Of a stretch of DNA of 11,054 bases, positions 5,839-11,054 are shown piece by piece (the first letter of the stretch is position 1; every line of letters begins with the position of its first letter). The notes beneath the pieces were generated by a model. The model worked only from the letters and a program-made list of their open reading frames with translations. It made no database searches and was not told the origin of the DNA. Location: positions 1 through 11,054 of the forward strand of contig JAAOYD010000078.1 of NCBI GenBank assembly GCA_018221165.1. The letters run 5' to 3'. Both the position numbers and the translations under genes were made by a program. This DNA is from Candidatus Woesearchaeota archaeon. Its GTDB lineage: Archaea > Nanobdellota > Nanobdellia > Woesearchaeales > UBA525.

Positions 5839-5846
5839 TTATATAT
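5839..5846 (+). promoter_or_regulatory. TATA box of the small membrane-protein operon
   Basis: TTATATAT is preceded by the purine-rich GGGGAAAACGC, which fits a TFB recognition element. The transcription start is predicted near 5868, so the leader before the ATG at 5881 would be about 13 bases and would start with the AGGGGTG ribosome binding site. Confidence 0.65.
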
Positions 5847-5880
5847 CAGCCAGCCCTATCACTTTCCAGGGGTGTTTGGT

Positions 5881-6087
5881 ATGGTTGCAAAGAAATCTAC
5901 GAAGAAGACCGGAAGTGCTCGAACAGCTGAGAAGCCCTCCATGGAGGTCTATGAGGCTGTGGAGAGCGTCAAAAAGGGCGCGAAAAAGACGGATTCGTAC
6001 GTACGAAAACACCCTTGGAGAAGCGTTGGCATCGCAGCAGTGCTCGGCGCGTTCATAAGCCGGTTGTTTTTCCGGCGACGTAGGTGA
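5881..6087 (+). CDS. DUF883 (YqjD/ElaB-like) tail-anchored small protein
   Basis: This 68-residue protein has a Lys-rich N-terminal part (VAKKSTKKTGSARTAEK), a short helical middle (EVYEAVESVKKGAKK) and a C-terminal segment DSYVRKHPWRSVGIAAVLG ending in one hydrophobic helix and RRRR. The VRKHPWRSVGIAA motif followed by a membrane helix and a basic end is the mark of the DUF883 family (YqjD, ElaB, YgaM). In Escherichia coli these proteins are C-tail anchored in the inner membrane and bind ribosomes in stationary phase. Bacterial members are longer (about 100 residues); here the N-terminal half is shortened. The function in archaea is not known to me. The ATG at 5881 is preferred to the GTG at 5872, which belongs to the AGGGGTG site. 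Confidence 0.75.
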   Translation: MVAKKSTKKTGSARTAEKPSMEVYEAVESVKKGAKKTDSYVRKHPWRSVGIAAVLGAFISRLFFRRRR

Positions 6088-6088
6088 T
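6082..6088 (+). promoter_or_regulatory. Shine-Dalgarno site of the 6093 gene containing the upstream stop
   Basis: AGGTGAT holds the TGA stop of the DUF883-like gene (6085-6087); the ATG follows five bases later at 6093. The in-frame GTG at 6084 is part of the site. Confidence 0.65.
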
Positions 6089-6092
6089 ACTA

Positions 6093-6404
6093 ATGGCAAA
6101 AGGTGCATGGTGGAAAGAAGTTATTGGAGCACTCGTACCTGCAGCAGGAACTGCAGCAAGCTCATTCAAGACAGTTGCTCGGGAGACGATGGTGGAAGCG
6201 CAGGAACGCGTGCGTGAAACGACAAAGATGGTCGCGAAAGCCGCGGTTGTGTTCTTGATTATCGCGATTGGCATGATTTACGTGCTCAACGGCTTTGGTA
6301 AGTACCTTGAGACAGCACAGAACTGGATGCCAGGCATGGGTGCCATGGTTGTTGGTGGCGTGCTCGTCGTGCTCGGACTGTTCGCGCTGTTGATTAGGAA
6401 GTAG
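6093..6404 (+). CDS. two-pass membrane protein, YqjE/DUF1469 (phage holin superfamily III)-like
   Basis: This 103-residue protein has an amphipathic N-terminal half (about residues 17-48, with ETMVEAQERVRETTKMVAK) and two hydrophobic helices near 49-70 and 81-101, joined by a loop with GFGKYLETAQNWMPG. That layout, and its place directly after a DUF883-like gene, resembles YqjE (DUF1469, grouped with holin superfamily III), which follows YqjD in enterobacteria. Sequence likeness is modest, so the family call rests partly on neighbour order. It could also be an unrelated small two-helix membrane protein. Translation is probably coupled to the upstream gene. Confidence 0.55.
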   Translation: MAKGAWWKEVIGALVPAAGTAASSFKTVARETMVEAQERVRETTKMVAKAAVVFLIIAIGMIYVLNGFGKYLETAQNWMPGMGAMVVGGVLVVLGLFALLIRK

Positions 6405-6408
6405 AACT

Positions 6409-6693
6409 ATGGCTGAAATAGGAGAAGGACTTATTGATCCACCTGCGGGAGGAGGTCTCGGCGCCACAGTCAGGATTCTCGCTGCAAGTTATACTTTTGG
6501 TGCCGTAAATGCGGCGCTAGGTCGTAGTATTGGAGGTGGTGCAGAATGGCTGCTTCCAGGTTTGCCCCCTGGGATGGATTTAATGGGTAATGGAAAATAT
6601 CTTTTTCATCCAATTGGCTTTGCTTATGGTGCAGGTGTAGCCACAGCTCATCTGGACCGCATCATTAATACAACTGCTGACTATTTCCTTTAA
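6409..6693 (+). CDS. small hydrophobic protein of unknown function
   Basis: I do not recognise this 94-residue protein. It is rich in Gly and Ala, with two moderately hydrophobic stretches (VRILAASYTFGAVNAALG at 21-38 and YLFHPIGFAYGAGVATAHL at 64-82) around a Pro/Gly-rich middle (LLPGLPPGMDLMGNGK). They may be membrane-embedded or short helical hairpins. The ATG is four bases after the previous stop, with AGGAAG upstream as a possible ribosome binding site, so it is the third gene of the operon. Its codons end in A or T more often (GGT, AAT, TTT, CAT) than those of neighbours, which may mean weaker expression or later arrival. The chance that it is coding is good because it fills the space to the convergent alaS with normal operon spacing. 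Confidence 0.6.
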   Translation: MAEIGEGLIDPPAGGGLGATVRILAASYTFGAVNAALGRSIGGGAEWLLPGLPPGMDLMGNGKYLFHPIGFAYGAGVATAHLDRIINTTADYFL

Positions 6694-6696
6694 ACT

Positions 6697-6714
6697 TTCT
6701 TAAGAATTATTTTT
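6697..6714 (+). terminator. possible terminator of the small membrane-protein operon
   Basis: The perfect 10-base palindrome ttcttaagaa is followed by ttattttt just after the TAA stop at 6691-6693. The T-run overlaps the last codons of the convergent alaS. On the minus strand the T content is lower, so its use for alaS is less certain. Confidence 0.35.
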
Positions 6715-9295
6715 GCTTTATCTCATCAATCTCCTTCTTGAATCTCGTCAGAGTGTTCAGGACATGCTCCGGTTGCGTCTGCAAGCGATGCGCGGCTTCG
6801 GCAAGTGCTTCTCCCTTGAACGGCACGAGCTTCGCACCTTCGAGTTCTTTCCAAGGGATATCTTGTTTCTTCTTGCTCAGCTTCTTCGTCTTCTTCCATG
6901 TGAGGAACAGCCGTTCGGAAGCTGCGGGAATTAGGTTTTCCTCCTTCACTCCCAAAAACTGCATGATTTCTTCAGTTTTATCTTTCTTGTCGTGGGCTAA
7001 CTTCTCAGCAGCCAAACCAGCAGTGAATTCTATTCTAATAATGCCGTCTTGGACTTTCGTGCTTCGAAGTATTCTGATGTACCCTGCTTCGCCGGTCGTG
7101 TTCAGGTGTGTCCCGCCACAGGCTTCAGTATCAAAACCAGGAATATCAACAACACGAATCTCCTTACCCGGAACTGCACCGCCTTGATACAATCTAAAGC
7201 CATATTCCGCCTCGGCGAGATTCTTCGGCTGCACATCCTTCTGCAAGGGGATGTTCTGCTGTACGATCACGTTCGCTACTCGTTCAATCTCTTGCAGTTC
7301 CTCTTCGGAGAGTGTATCGTAGTGTGTGATGTCAAGGCGAGCTTTCGTCGTCGTCTTCGCCGCGCCGGCTTGCCAGATGTGATTACCCAAGACCTTCTTC
7401 GCCGCGCCATTGATGATGTGCGCTGCGGTGTGATGTTGCGCAAGTTGCAGACGCCGATCGATGTCAATCTTTCCCTCAACCATGTTGCCTTTCTTCCAGT
7501 CCACCTTGTCCTTCAATACATGCACTATGATGCCATCCTGCTTGAACACATCAACAACTTTGACCTTGTTGAGTGTGCCGATGTCATTCTCCTGGCCGCC
7601 TGAAGTTGGATAGAATGCGGTTCGTTCAAGTACAACTTGGTTTCCATTGAGTACTTTCATTACTGGCGCTTTGAAATTGACATAATCCCACGCTTTGTAA
7701 TATAGCACTTCAGTGTTTGGGATTCCATCGAGCTTCAGCTTCTTCGTCTTCTTAGTTTGCACTTTCTGCTCGCTCTGTTCGTGGCGTTCAGCGACGAGCG
7801 CGTAGAAATTATCAGGAATGTCAATTTCAATACCTTCTTCCTTCGCAACTTTCTTCGCAGTCTCAGGTGGAATACCTTGCGTGTCGTAGAAATGAATGAG
7901 CCGCTCGTTCGCAAAGTTGACGTCTTTGAGCTTCTTCGCGCGGAATGCTTTCTCATCTTTACTCCAACGTGCAACCTGGTTCCGCAAGAACTGCTCGCCT
8001 TTCTTCTTATTCTCAACATACTTCCGCTTCTCGACATCAAGAATACGCTTGACATCTTTCACATTTGTTTTCAGTTCAGGGAACAATGGTTTAAGATAGT
8101 CAGCATGCCAGCCAGCAACTTCACCCATATCAATATCCCAACCATATTGGTCGATGAAACCCTGGGCGCGCCGGTAGACCATACGGAGATTGTAACCGCC
8201 ACCGACATTCGAAGGCAACGCTCCGTCAGCGAGCGCGAATAGCAAGGTACGTGCGTGTTCAGCGATGGAATAGAGTGCAACCATAGGACCAATTTTCTCC
8301 CGCAGTTCCTCCACCGGAACACCAACTTTCTTGGAAACGAGTTCCCACGCTTCGTTAATGTCCTCCACTTCATCGAGATTCAAGAACGCGGCATAGGGAA
8401 TGTACTTGTGCATGAGTTCCTCATCATACACAACCTTTGTTTTCTTCTTGAGTTCTTGTATGACTGTGGGGAAAGTTGCGTCATAGATGGTGTCGCGTCC
8501 TTGGGAGAACCAGGCGTTGCGCTCATGACCCATGCCCATGTCCAGCACTTTCAACGACAGCTCCTTGTAACCGTTCTTCGCTTCGTCATCTTGCTCGAAG
8601 AGCATATACACTTGATTGCCGAGCTCAACGCCGCGGCTGAAATATTCCATGCACGGACCGAAGTTGCCACCGCCCGCCCAGGCGTCCTCGTGGAAAGTAA
8701 TCTCCTCATAGGGTAAACCTAAACCATCAGTGAGCCAATCGACGATGTCAGCGAACGCAGCATCTTGGTCCCATTCATCCGGCGGGACGAAGGCGTGCTG
8801 ACCAATCATGACAAAACCGGTCATGTGGCTCATCGTAATGCCAACATTGTCCACATCGCCGAAACGCAAGCAGAACTGCGGAATCACCAACTTCTTACTC
8901 GGTGCCTCGACTTCTCCAGAAACCACGTAGGGTTGAAACGCTGCGATAGAAGCAATTGTGAAATCCATGGTTGGGTTCCACCGAGCCACCACCGGATAAC
9001 GAGGAACAACAGCGTAGCCTTTCTTATCGAACATCTTTGCGAATTCGTTCCATGTTTGGATATAGTCCATCTCCTTCTTGCAAGGATTATCCTCAAAGAG
9101 TGTGAAGCCACCAGCACATGCGGCGTCACCGCAATGCTTTTGTTCTTTATTCATAGTCCAGAACCAGGTACCGCAAGCGCAGTGCTTGCGTACATAGCCA
9201 CGCTTTTCCAGCACGGTTGTGGCGTAGTACTTCTCAGGCTGCTTCGACGCTTCGCCCTTGAACCACTTCTTGATTTCCTTATCTGATTTGACCAT
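6707..9295 (-). CDS. alaS: alanyl-tRNA synthetase, archaeal type
   Basis: This 862-residue enzyme charges tRNA-Ala. The archaeal N-terminal extension has a Cys cluster (C39, C41, C55, C60) that probably binds zinc. Class II motifs follow: RFGDVDNVGITMSHMTGF (144-161) as motif 2 and GMGHERNAWFSQG (254-266) as motif 3. The editing domain carries a zinc/active site made of HxxxH (H622, H626) and CGGTH (C726, H730), so it should clear mischarged Ser and Gly. Only 132 residues follow CGGTH, ending in a Lys-rich helix (RFKKEIDEIKQK). I see no DHHA1-type C-Ala domain, which normally aids tRNA binding and dimer formation; archaeal enzymes are commonly about 890-915 residues. The ATG at 9295 fits a TATA box centred at 9322, about 27 bases away. 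Confidence 0.96.
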   Translation of the reverse strand: MVKSDKEIKKWFKGEASKQPEKYYATTVLEKRGYVRKHCACGTWFWTMNKEQKHCGDAACAGGFTLFEDNPCKKEMDYIQTWNEFAKMFDKKGYAVVPRYPVVARWNPTMDFTIASIAAFQPYVVSGEVEAPSKKLVIPQFCLRFGDVDNVGITMSHMTGFVMIGQHAFVPPDEWDQDAAFADIVDWLTDGLGLPYEEITFHEDAWAGGGNFGPCMEYFSRGVELGNQVYMLFEQDDEAKNGYKELSLKVLDMGMGHERNAWFSQGRDTIYDATFPTVIQELKKKTKVVYDEELMHKYIPYAAFLNLDEVEDINEAWELVSKKVGVPVEELREKIGPMVALYSIAEHARTLLFALADGALPSNVGGGYNLRMVYRRAQGFIDQYGWDIDMGEVAGWHADYLKPLFPELKTNVKDVKRILDVEKRKYVENKKKGEQFLRNQVARWSKDEKAFRAKKLKDVNFANERLIHFYDTQGIPPETAKKVAKEEGIEIDIPDNFYALVAERHEQSEQKVQTKKTKKLKLDGIPNTEVLYYKAWDYVNFKAPVMKVLNGNQVVLERTAFYPTSGGQENDIGTLNKVKVVDVFKQDGIIVHVLKDKVDWKKGNMVEGKIDIDRRLQLAQHHTAAHIINGAAKKVLGNHIWQAGAAKTTTKARLDITHYDTLSEEELQEIERVANVIVQQNIPLQKDVQPKNLAEAEYGFRLYQGGAVPGKEIRVVDIPGFDTEACGGTHLNTTGEAGYIRILRSTKVQDGIIRIEFTAGLAAEKLAHDKKDKTEEIMQFLGVKEENLIPAASERLFLTWKKTKKLSKKKQDIPWKELEGAKLVPFKGEALAEAAHRLQTQPEHVLNTLTRFKKEIDEIKQK

Positions 9296-9317
9296 TATCC
9301 CTCAGTTCTCGGAGATG

Positions 9318-9326
9318 ATTAATAAA
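9318..9326 (-). promoter_or_regulatory. TATA box of alaS
   Basis: On the minus strand the sequence reads TTTATTAAT in the 43-base gap between the UMP kinase stop and the alaS start. Its centre is about 27 bases from the ATG, so alaS would be leaderless or nearly so from this promoter. GAGGGA close to the ATG could still serve a read-through transcript from the UMP kinase gene. Confidence 0.55.
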
Positions 9327-9338
9327 GATTGTCGAGAA

Positions 9339-10031
9339 TCAGTCCTTCACGACGGTGCCTTTGAACGGCTGGCCACGCAGGGCTTTGCCCACGTTCTCAA
9401 AGTCATCAGCAGAAAGGATGGCAACCTCGATGCCTGCAGTCTCGCAAAGCTTCGCCGCGATGGGGTCGAAGGGCGCGTGCAGACCCGGACTCCACTCATT
9501 GCCAATGACGCCCCGCAATTCGTGCCAGGACATGCGCTCCCAGCGCTTCGCATTTGGATGCTCATGCGGATCCTCGGCGTGAACATACTCAATATTACTC
9601 AAGTTAACCATGCGCTTCGCGCCGAGACGCTGCGCCAACATCGCAGCATCATAATCAGTACTCCAGCCAGGCTTCCAACCAGCGCCAACCAGCACCAAAG
9701 CGTCATCAGGCAGAATATCATCCTGAGGATTCGTGATGATACGCGGATACGCGATGTCACGCAATACTGTGCGGATGAGATGAGCGTTGAGCCTCGTGCT
9801 GTGAATGCCGAGCCAATCCAAGTCCTCGGCTGAGAGCTCAGTCACGTCTCTTGCAGCTTCTTGGTATGAGCGTGCGGTTGCGCCACCACCAGTGACGAGC
9901 ACGAAACGATATCCTTCGTTGATAAGCGTGTGCAATAACTCTGAGAATCTCTTGAGGAAGTCAGTTGCGATGCCCTCTGGAGGGACGATGAGGCTGCCCC
10001 CGAGGCTCACAACAACCCATTCGTTTGTCAT
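9339..10031 (-). CDS. pyrH: UMP kinase (archaeal PyrH type)
   Basis: This 230-residue amino-acid-kinase-family protein most resembles archaeal UMP kinase, which makes UDP from UMP and ATP in pyrimidine synthesis. Visible motifs are VVSLGGSLIVP (7-17) for phosphate binding, VTGGGATARSYQEAA (46-60), GIHSTRLNAHLIRTVLR (75-91; archaeal UMP kinases have a TRxNA here), STDYDAAMLAQRLGAKRMVNLSNIEYVHAEDP (124-155, in the place of TTDA...TNVDGVY...DP) and FDPIAAKL (188-195) near the nucleotide site. Length is typical. The ATG at 10031 is chosen over an upstream ATG at 10103, because the TATA box centred near 10059 is about 28 bases from it; the longer start would overlap that promoter and the divergent gene. 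Other amino acid kinases are possible but fit less well. Confidence 0.88.
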   Translation of the reverse strand: MTNEWVVVSLGGSLIVPPEGIATDFLKRFSELLHTLINEGYRFVLVTGGGATARSYQEAARDVTELSAEDLDWLGIHSTRLNAHLIRTVLRDIAYPRIITNPQDDILPDDALVLVGAGWKPGWSTDYDAAMLAQRLGAKRMVNLSNIEYVHAEDPHEHPNAKRWERMSWHELRGVIGNEWSPGLHAPFDPIAAKLCETAGIEVAILSADDFENVGKALRGQPFKGTVVKD

Positions 10032-10055
10032 GACCTGAAACACGCCTCGATAATC

Positions 10056-10063
10056 TTTATAAA
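10056..10063. promoter_or_regulatory. palindromic TATA box shared by divergent genes
   Basis: TTTATAAA is its own reverse complement. Its centre (10059.5) is about 28 bases from the UMP kinase ATG on the minus strand and about 26 bases from the ATG at 10086 on the plus strand. No other AT-rich box lies in the 54-base gap, so this one box appears to serve both directions, with both mRNAs leaderless. Confidence 0.65.
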
Positions 10064-10085
10064 CATACCGTTTCTCCAGTGCATC

Positions 10086-10739
10086 ATGAGTCGACGCAGC
10101 CAACGTGCCGAGAAGAAACGACAGAAATGGGGACAGATTGCCATAGGCCTTCTCCTTGTCTTTCTCATGGTCGTCAGCATCGTCTCAATCAACCCTGACA
10201 CAAACAACACATTCAAGTTTAACGATATAAAATTTGACGTGCAACAGGATTTCTTCGTCGCGAAAATAAATGGCGAGCAAGGCACTTATCGCTACGCCCC
10301 TTACGAAGGTAACACGACAAGAGCACTTTTGCAGACGCCCTACGGAGGTGTCGTTGAATTCAACAGTGAACCTGCAATCAGTAGATACCTCGCTGTCGCA
10401 CCCTATATTGCTATCACCTTCGACCCAGAGATGCAACCTGAGATACTGCCTATCATCGATGGCATCCGTTACGAGCTCATGCAGGAACTCGGCTATATTT
10501 TTGAAGGTGTGTTGACGAACAGCACAGCTTACGCTTCACTCCCCGTTCTTGACTGTCCTGAAGCGACCTCTGAGATACCGGTCATTAAGCTGCTCCTCGC
10601 GAACACGACTGGCTATGGTGGCTTCGCGAACCTTACTCTTGAAGGCAGCTGCATCACTGTCTTGGCAGATGCGCCAGGGCTCGCAGCCACGAGAGACTAC
10701 ATACTCTTCGCCCGACAAGGAGTGTTGCCTGATGAGTAA
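10086..10739 (+). CDS. exported single-pass membrane-anchored protein, unknown function
   Basis: This 217-residue protein has a basic N-terminus (RRSQRAEKKRQK), one hydrophobic helix at about 17-35, and a soluble part predicted to lie outside the cell. After the helix comes FKFNDIKFDVQQDFFVAKING with TYRYAPY, then ITFDPEMQPEILPIIDGIRYEL (110-131) and a C-terminal part with two Cys (C157, C189) that could form a disulfide. I recall similar architecture in hypothetical proteins of DPANN archaea, but I cannot name a function. The start agrees with the TATA box at 10056-10063 (leaderless). The first part resembles the N-terminal part of the next gene, which suggests duplication. Confidence 0.8.
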   Translation: MSRRSQRAEKKRQKWGQIAIGLLLVFLMVVSIVSINPDTNNTFKFNDIKFDVQQDFFVAKINGEQGTYRYAPYEGNTTRALLQTPYGGVVEFNSEPAISRYLAVAPYIAITFDPEMQPEILPIIDGIRYELMQELGYIFEGVLTNSTAYASLPVLDCPEATSEIPVIKLLLANTTGYGGFANLTLEGSCITVLADAPGLAATRDYILFARQGVLPDE

Positions 10740-11054
10740 GGCAGTTAAAAAAAAACCTGCTGAATCACTCAAGCCCTATCTTTACATCTTTCTTTTTGGA
10801 TTAGTTGTTATGCTTCTTATTGCAGGACCACTCCTCTACAACAAGTGGAAAGCTGAACAAGAATCTGAAACCTACCGCTACAACGGCTTTGATTTTGCCA
10901 AGGTGGAAGCAGGCAACCTCACACTCTGGTATACACTCATCACGGTGAATGACCAAACCTACCGCGTCCCGTTCTACTATCATCCGTCAGAAGTTGAAGA
11001 CATCGTCCTCGAATCAGGACTCACAACACCGTTCTTCTATAAAGAGACGCAACC
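10732..11054 (+). CDS. exported single-pass membrane-anchored protein, paralog of upstream gene (partial)
   Basis: The gene starts at the ATG inside the last codons of the upstream gene (8-base overlap), with GGAGTG about ten bases ahead, and runs off the window end; 107 codons are seen. A basic N-terminus (KAVKKKPAESLK) leads to a hydrophobic helix at about 16-36, then YRYNGFDFAKVEAGNLTLWYT (48-68) and VNDQTYRVPFYYHPSEVEDI (72-91). The order YxYNxFxF, then aromatic strand, then N-D/G-xxTYRxPxY repeats what is seen at residues 43-73 of the upstream protein. The function is unknown. The overlap implies coupled translation and possibly a joint complex at the cell surface. Confidence 0.82.
   Translation, partial: MSKAVKKKPAESLKPYLYIFLFGLVVMLLIAGPLLYNKWKAEQESETYRYNGFDFAKVEAGNLTLWYTLITVNDQTYRVPFYYHPSEVEDIVLESGLTTPFFYKETQ

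Noticed and set aside
10031..10103. Longer N-terminus for UMP kinase starting at 10103
   Set aside because: The extra residues would overlap the promoter and the start of the divergent gene, and the conserved kinase fold begins right after the ATG at 10031.

Overview
The window looks like part of an archaeal chromosome. Its genes are the archaeal forms of the RNA exosome (Rrp4, Rrp41, Rrp42), SBDS, proteasome alpha subunit, RNase P subunit Pop5, RNA polymerase subunit Rpo6, the KH/beta-CASP termination factor FttA (aCPSF1), archaeal alanyl-tRNA synthetase and an archaeal-type UMP kinase. Promoters are TATA-box promoters. Several first genes start at the expected transcription start (leaderless), while genes inside operons carry GGTGA-type Shine-Dalgarno sites. 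The style of the small exported proteins at the right end resembles DPANN archaea such as Woesearchaeota, but that placement is a low-confidence inference.

Layout. (1) 1-282 (+): 3' end of fttA. (2) 284-1150 (-): a membrane-anchored transglutaminase-like protein, tail to tail with fttA and separated by one base. (3) 5693 down to 1235 (-): the exosome superoperon in the order pop5, psmA, sbds, rrp4, rrp41, rrp42, rpo6, with junctions of 4-14 bases, a promoter near 5757 and a T-rich tract after rpo6. It joins RNA processing and decay, 60S-type ribosome maturation, protein degradation and a polymerase subunit in one transcript. Rrp4 carries an unusual Pro-Arg-Arg-Asp-Gly repeat tail. (4) 5881-6693 (+): three small membrane-associated proteins with their own promoter. 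The first two resemble the bacterial YqjD/ElaB (DUF883) and YqjE (DUF1469) pair; the third is unrecognised. (5) 9295-6707 (-): alanyl-tRNA synthetase, whose C-terminal end lacks a recognisable C-Ala/DHHA1 domain. (6) 10031-9339 (-): UMP kinase. (7) 10086 to the window end (+): two overlapping genes for single-pass exported proteins that appear to be paralogs; the second is cut by the window edge.

Most of the window is core information-processing and housekeeping DNA. The parts that look least ordinary are the Rrp4 tail, the small membrane-protein cassette, a strong inverted repeat beside the exosome-operon promoter, a palindromic TATA box that appears to serve two divergent leaderless genes, and the near-identical TGA-in-Shine-Dalgarno junctions. 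I saw no tRNA, rRNA, CRISPR array, transposase or attachment site. No non-coding stretch exceeds 300 bases; the longest, about 190 bases at 5694-5880, holds two divergent promoters and the inverted repeat.
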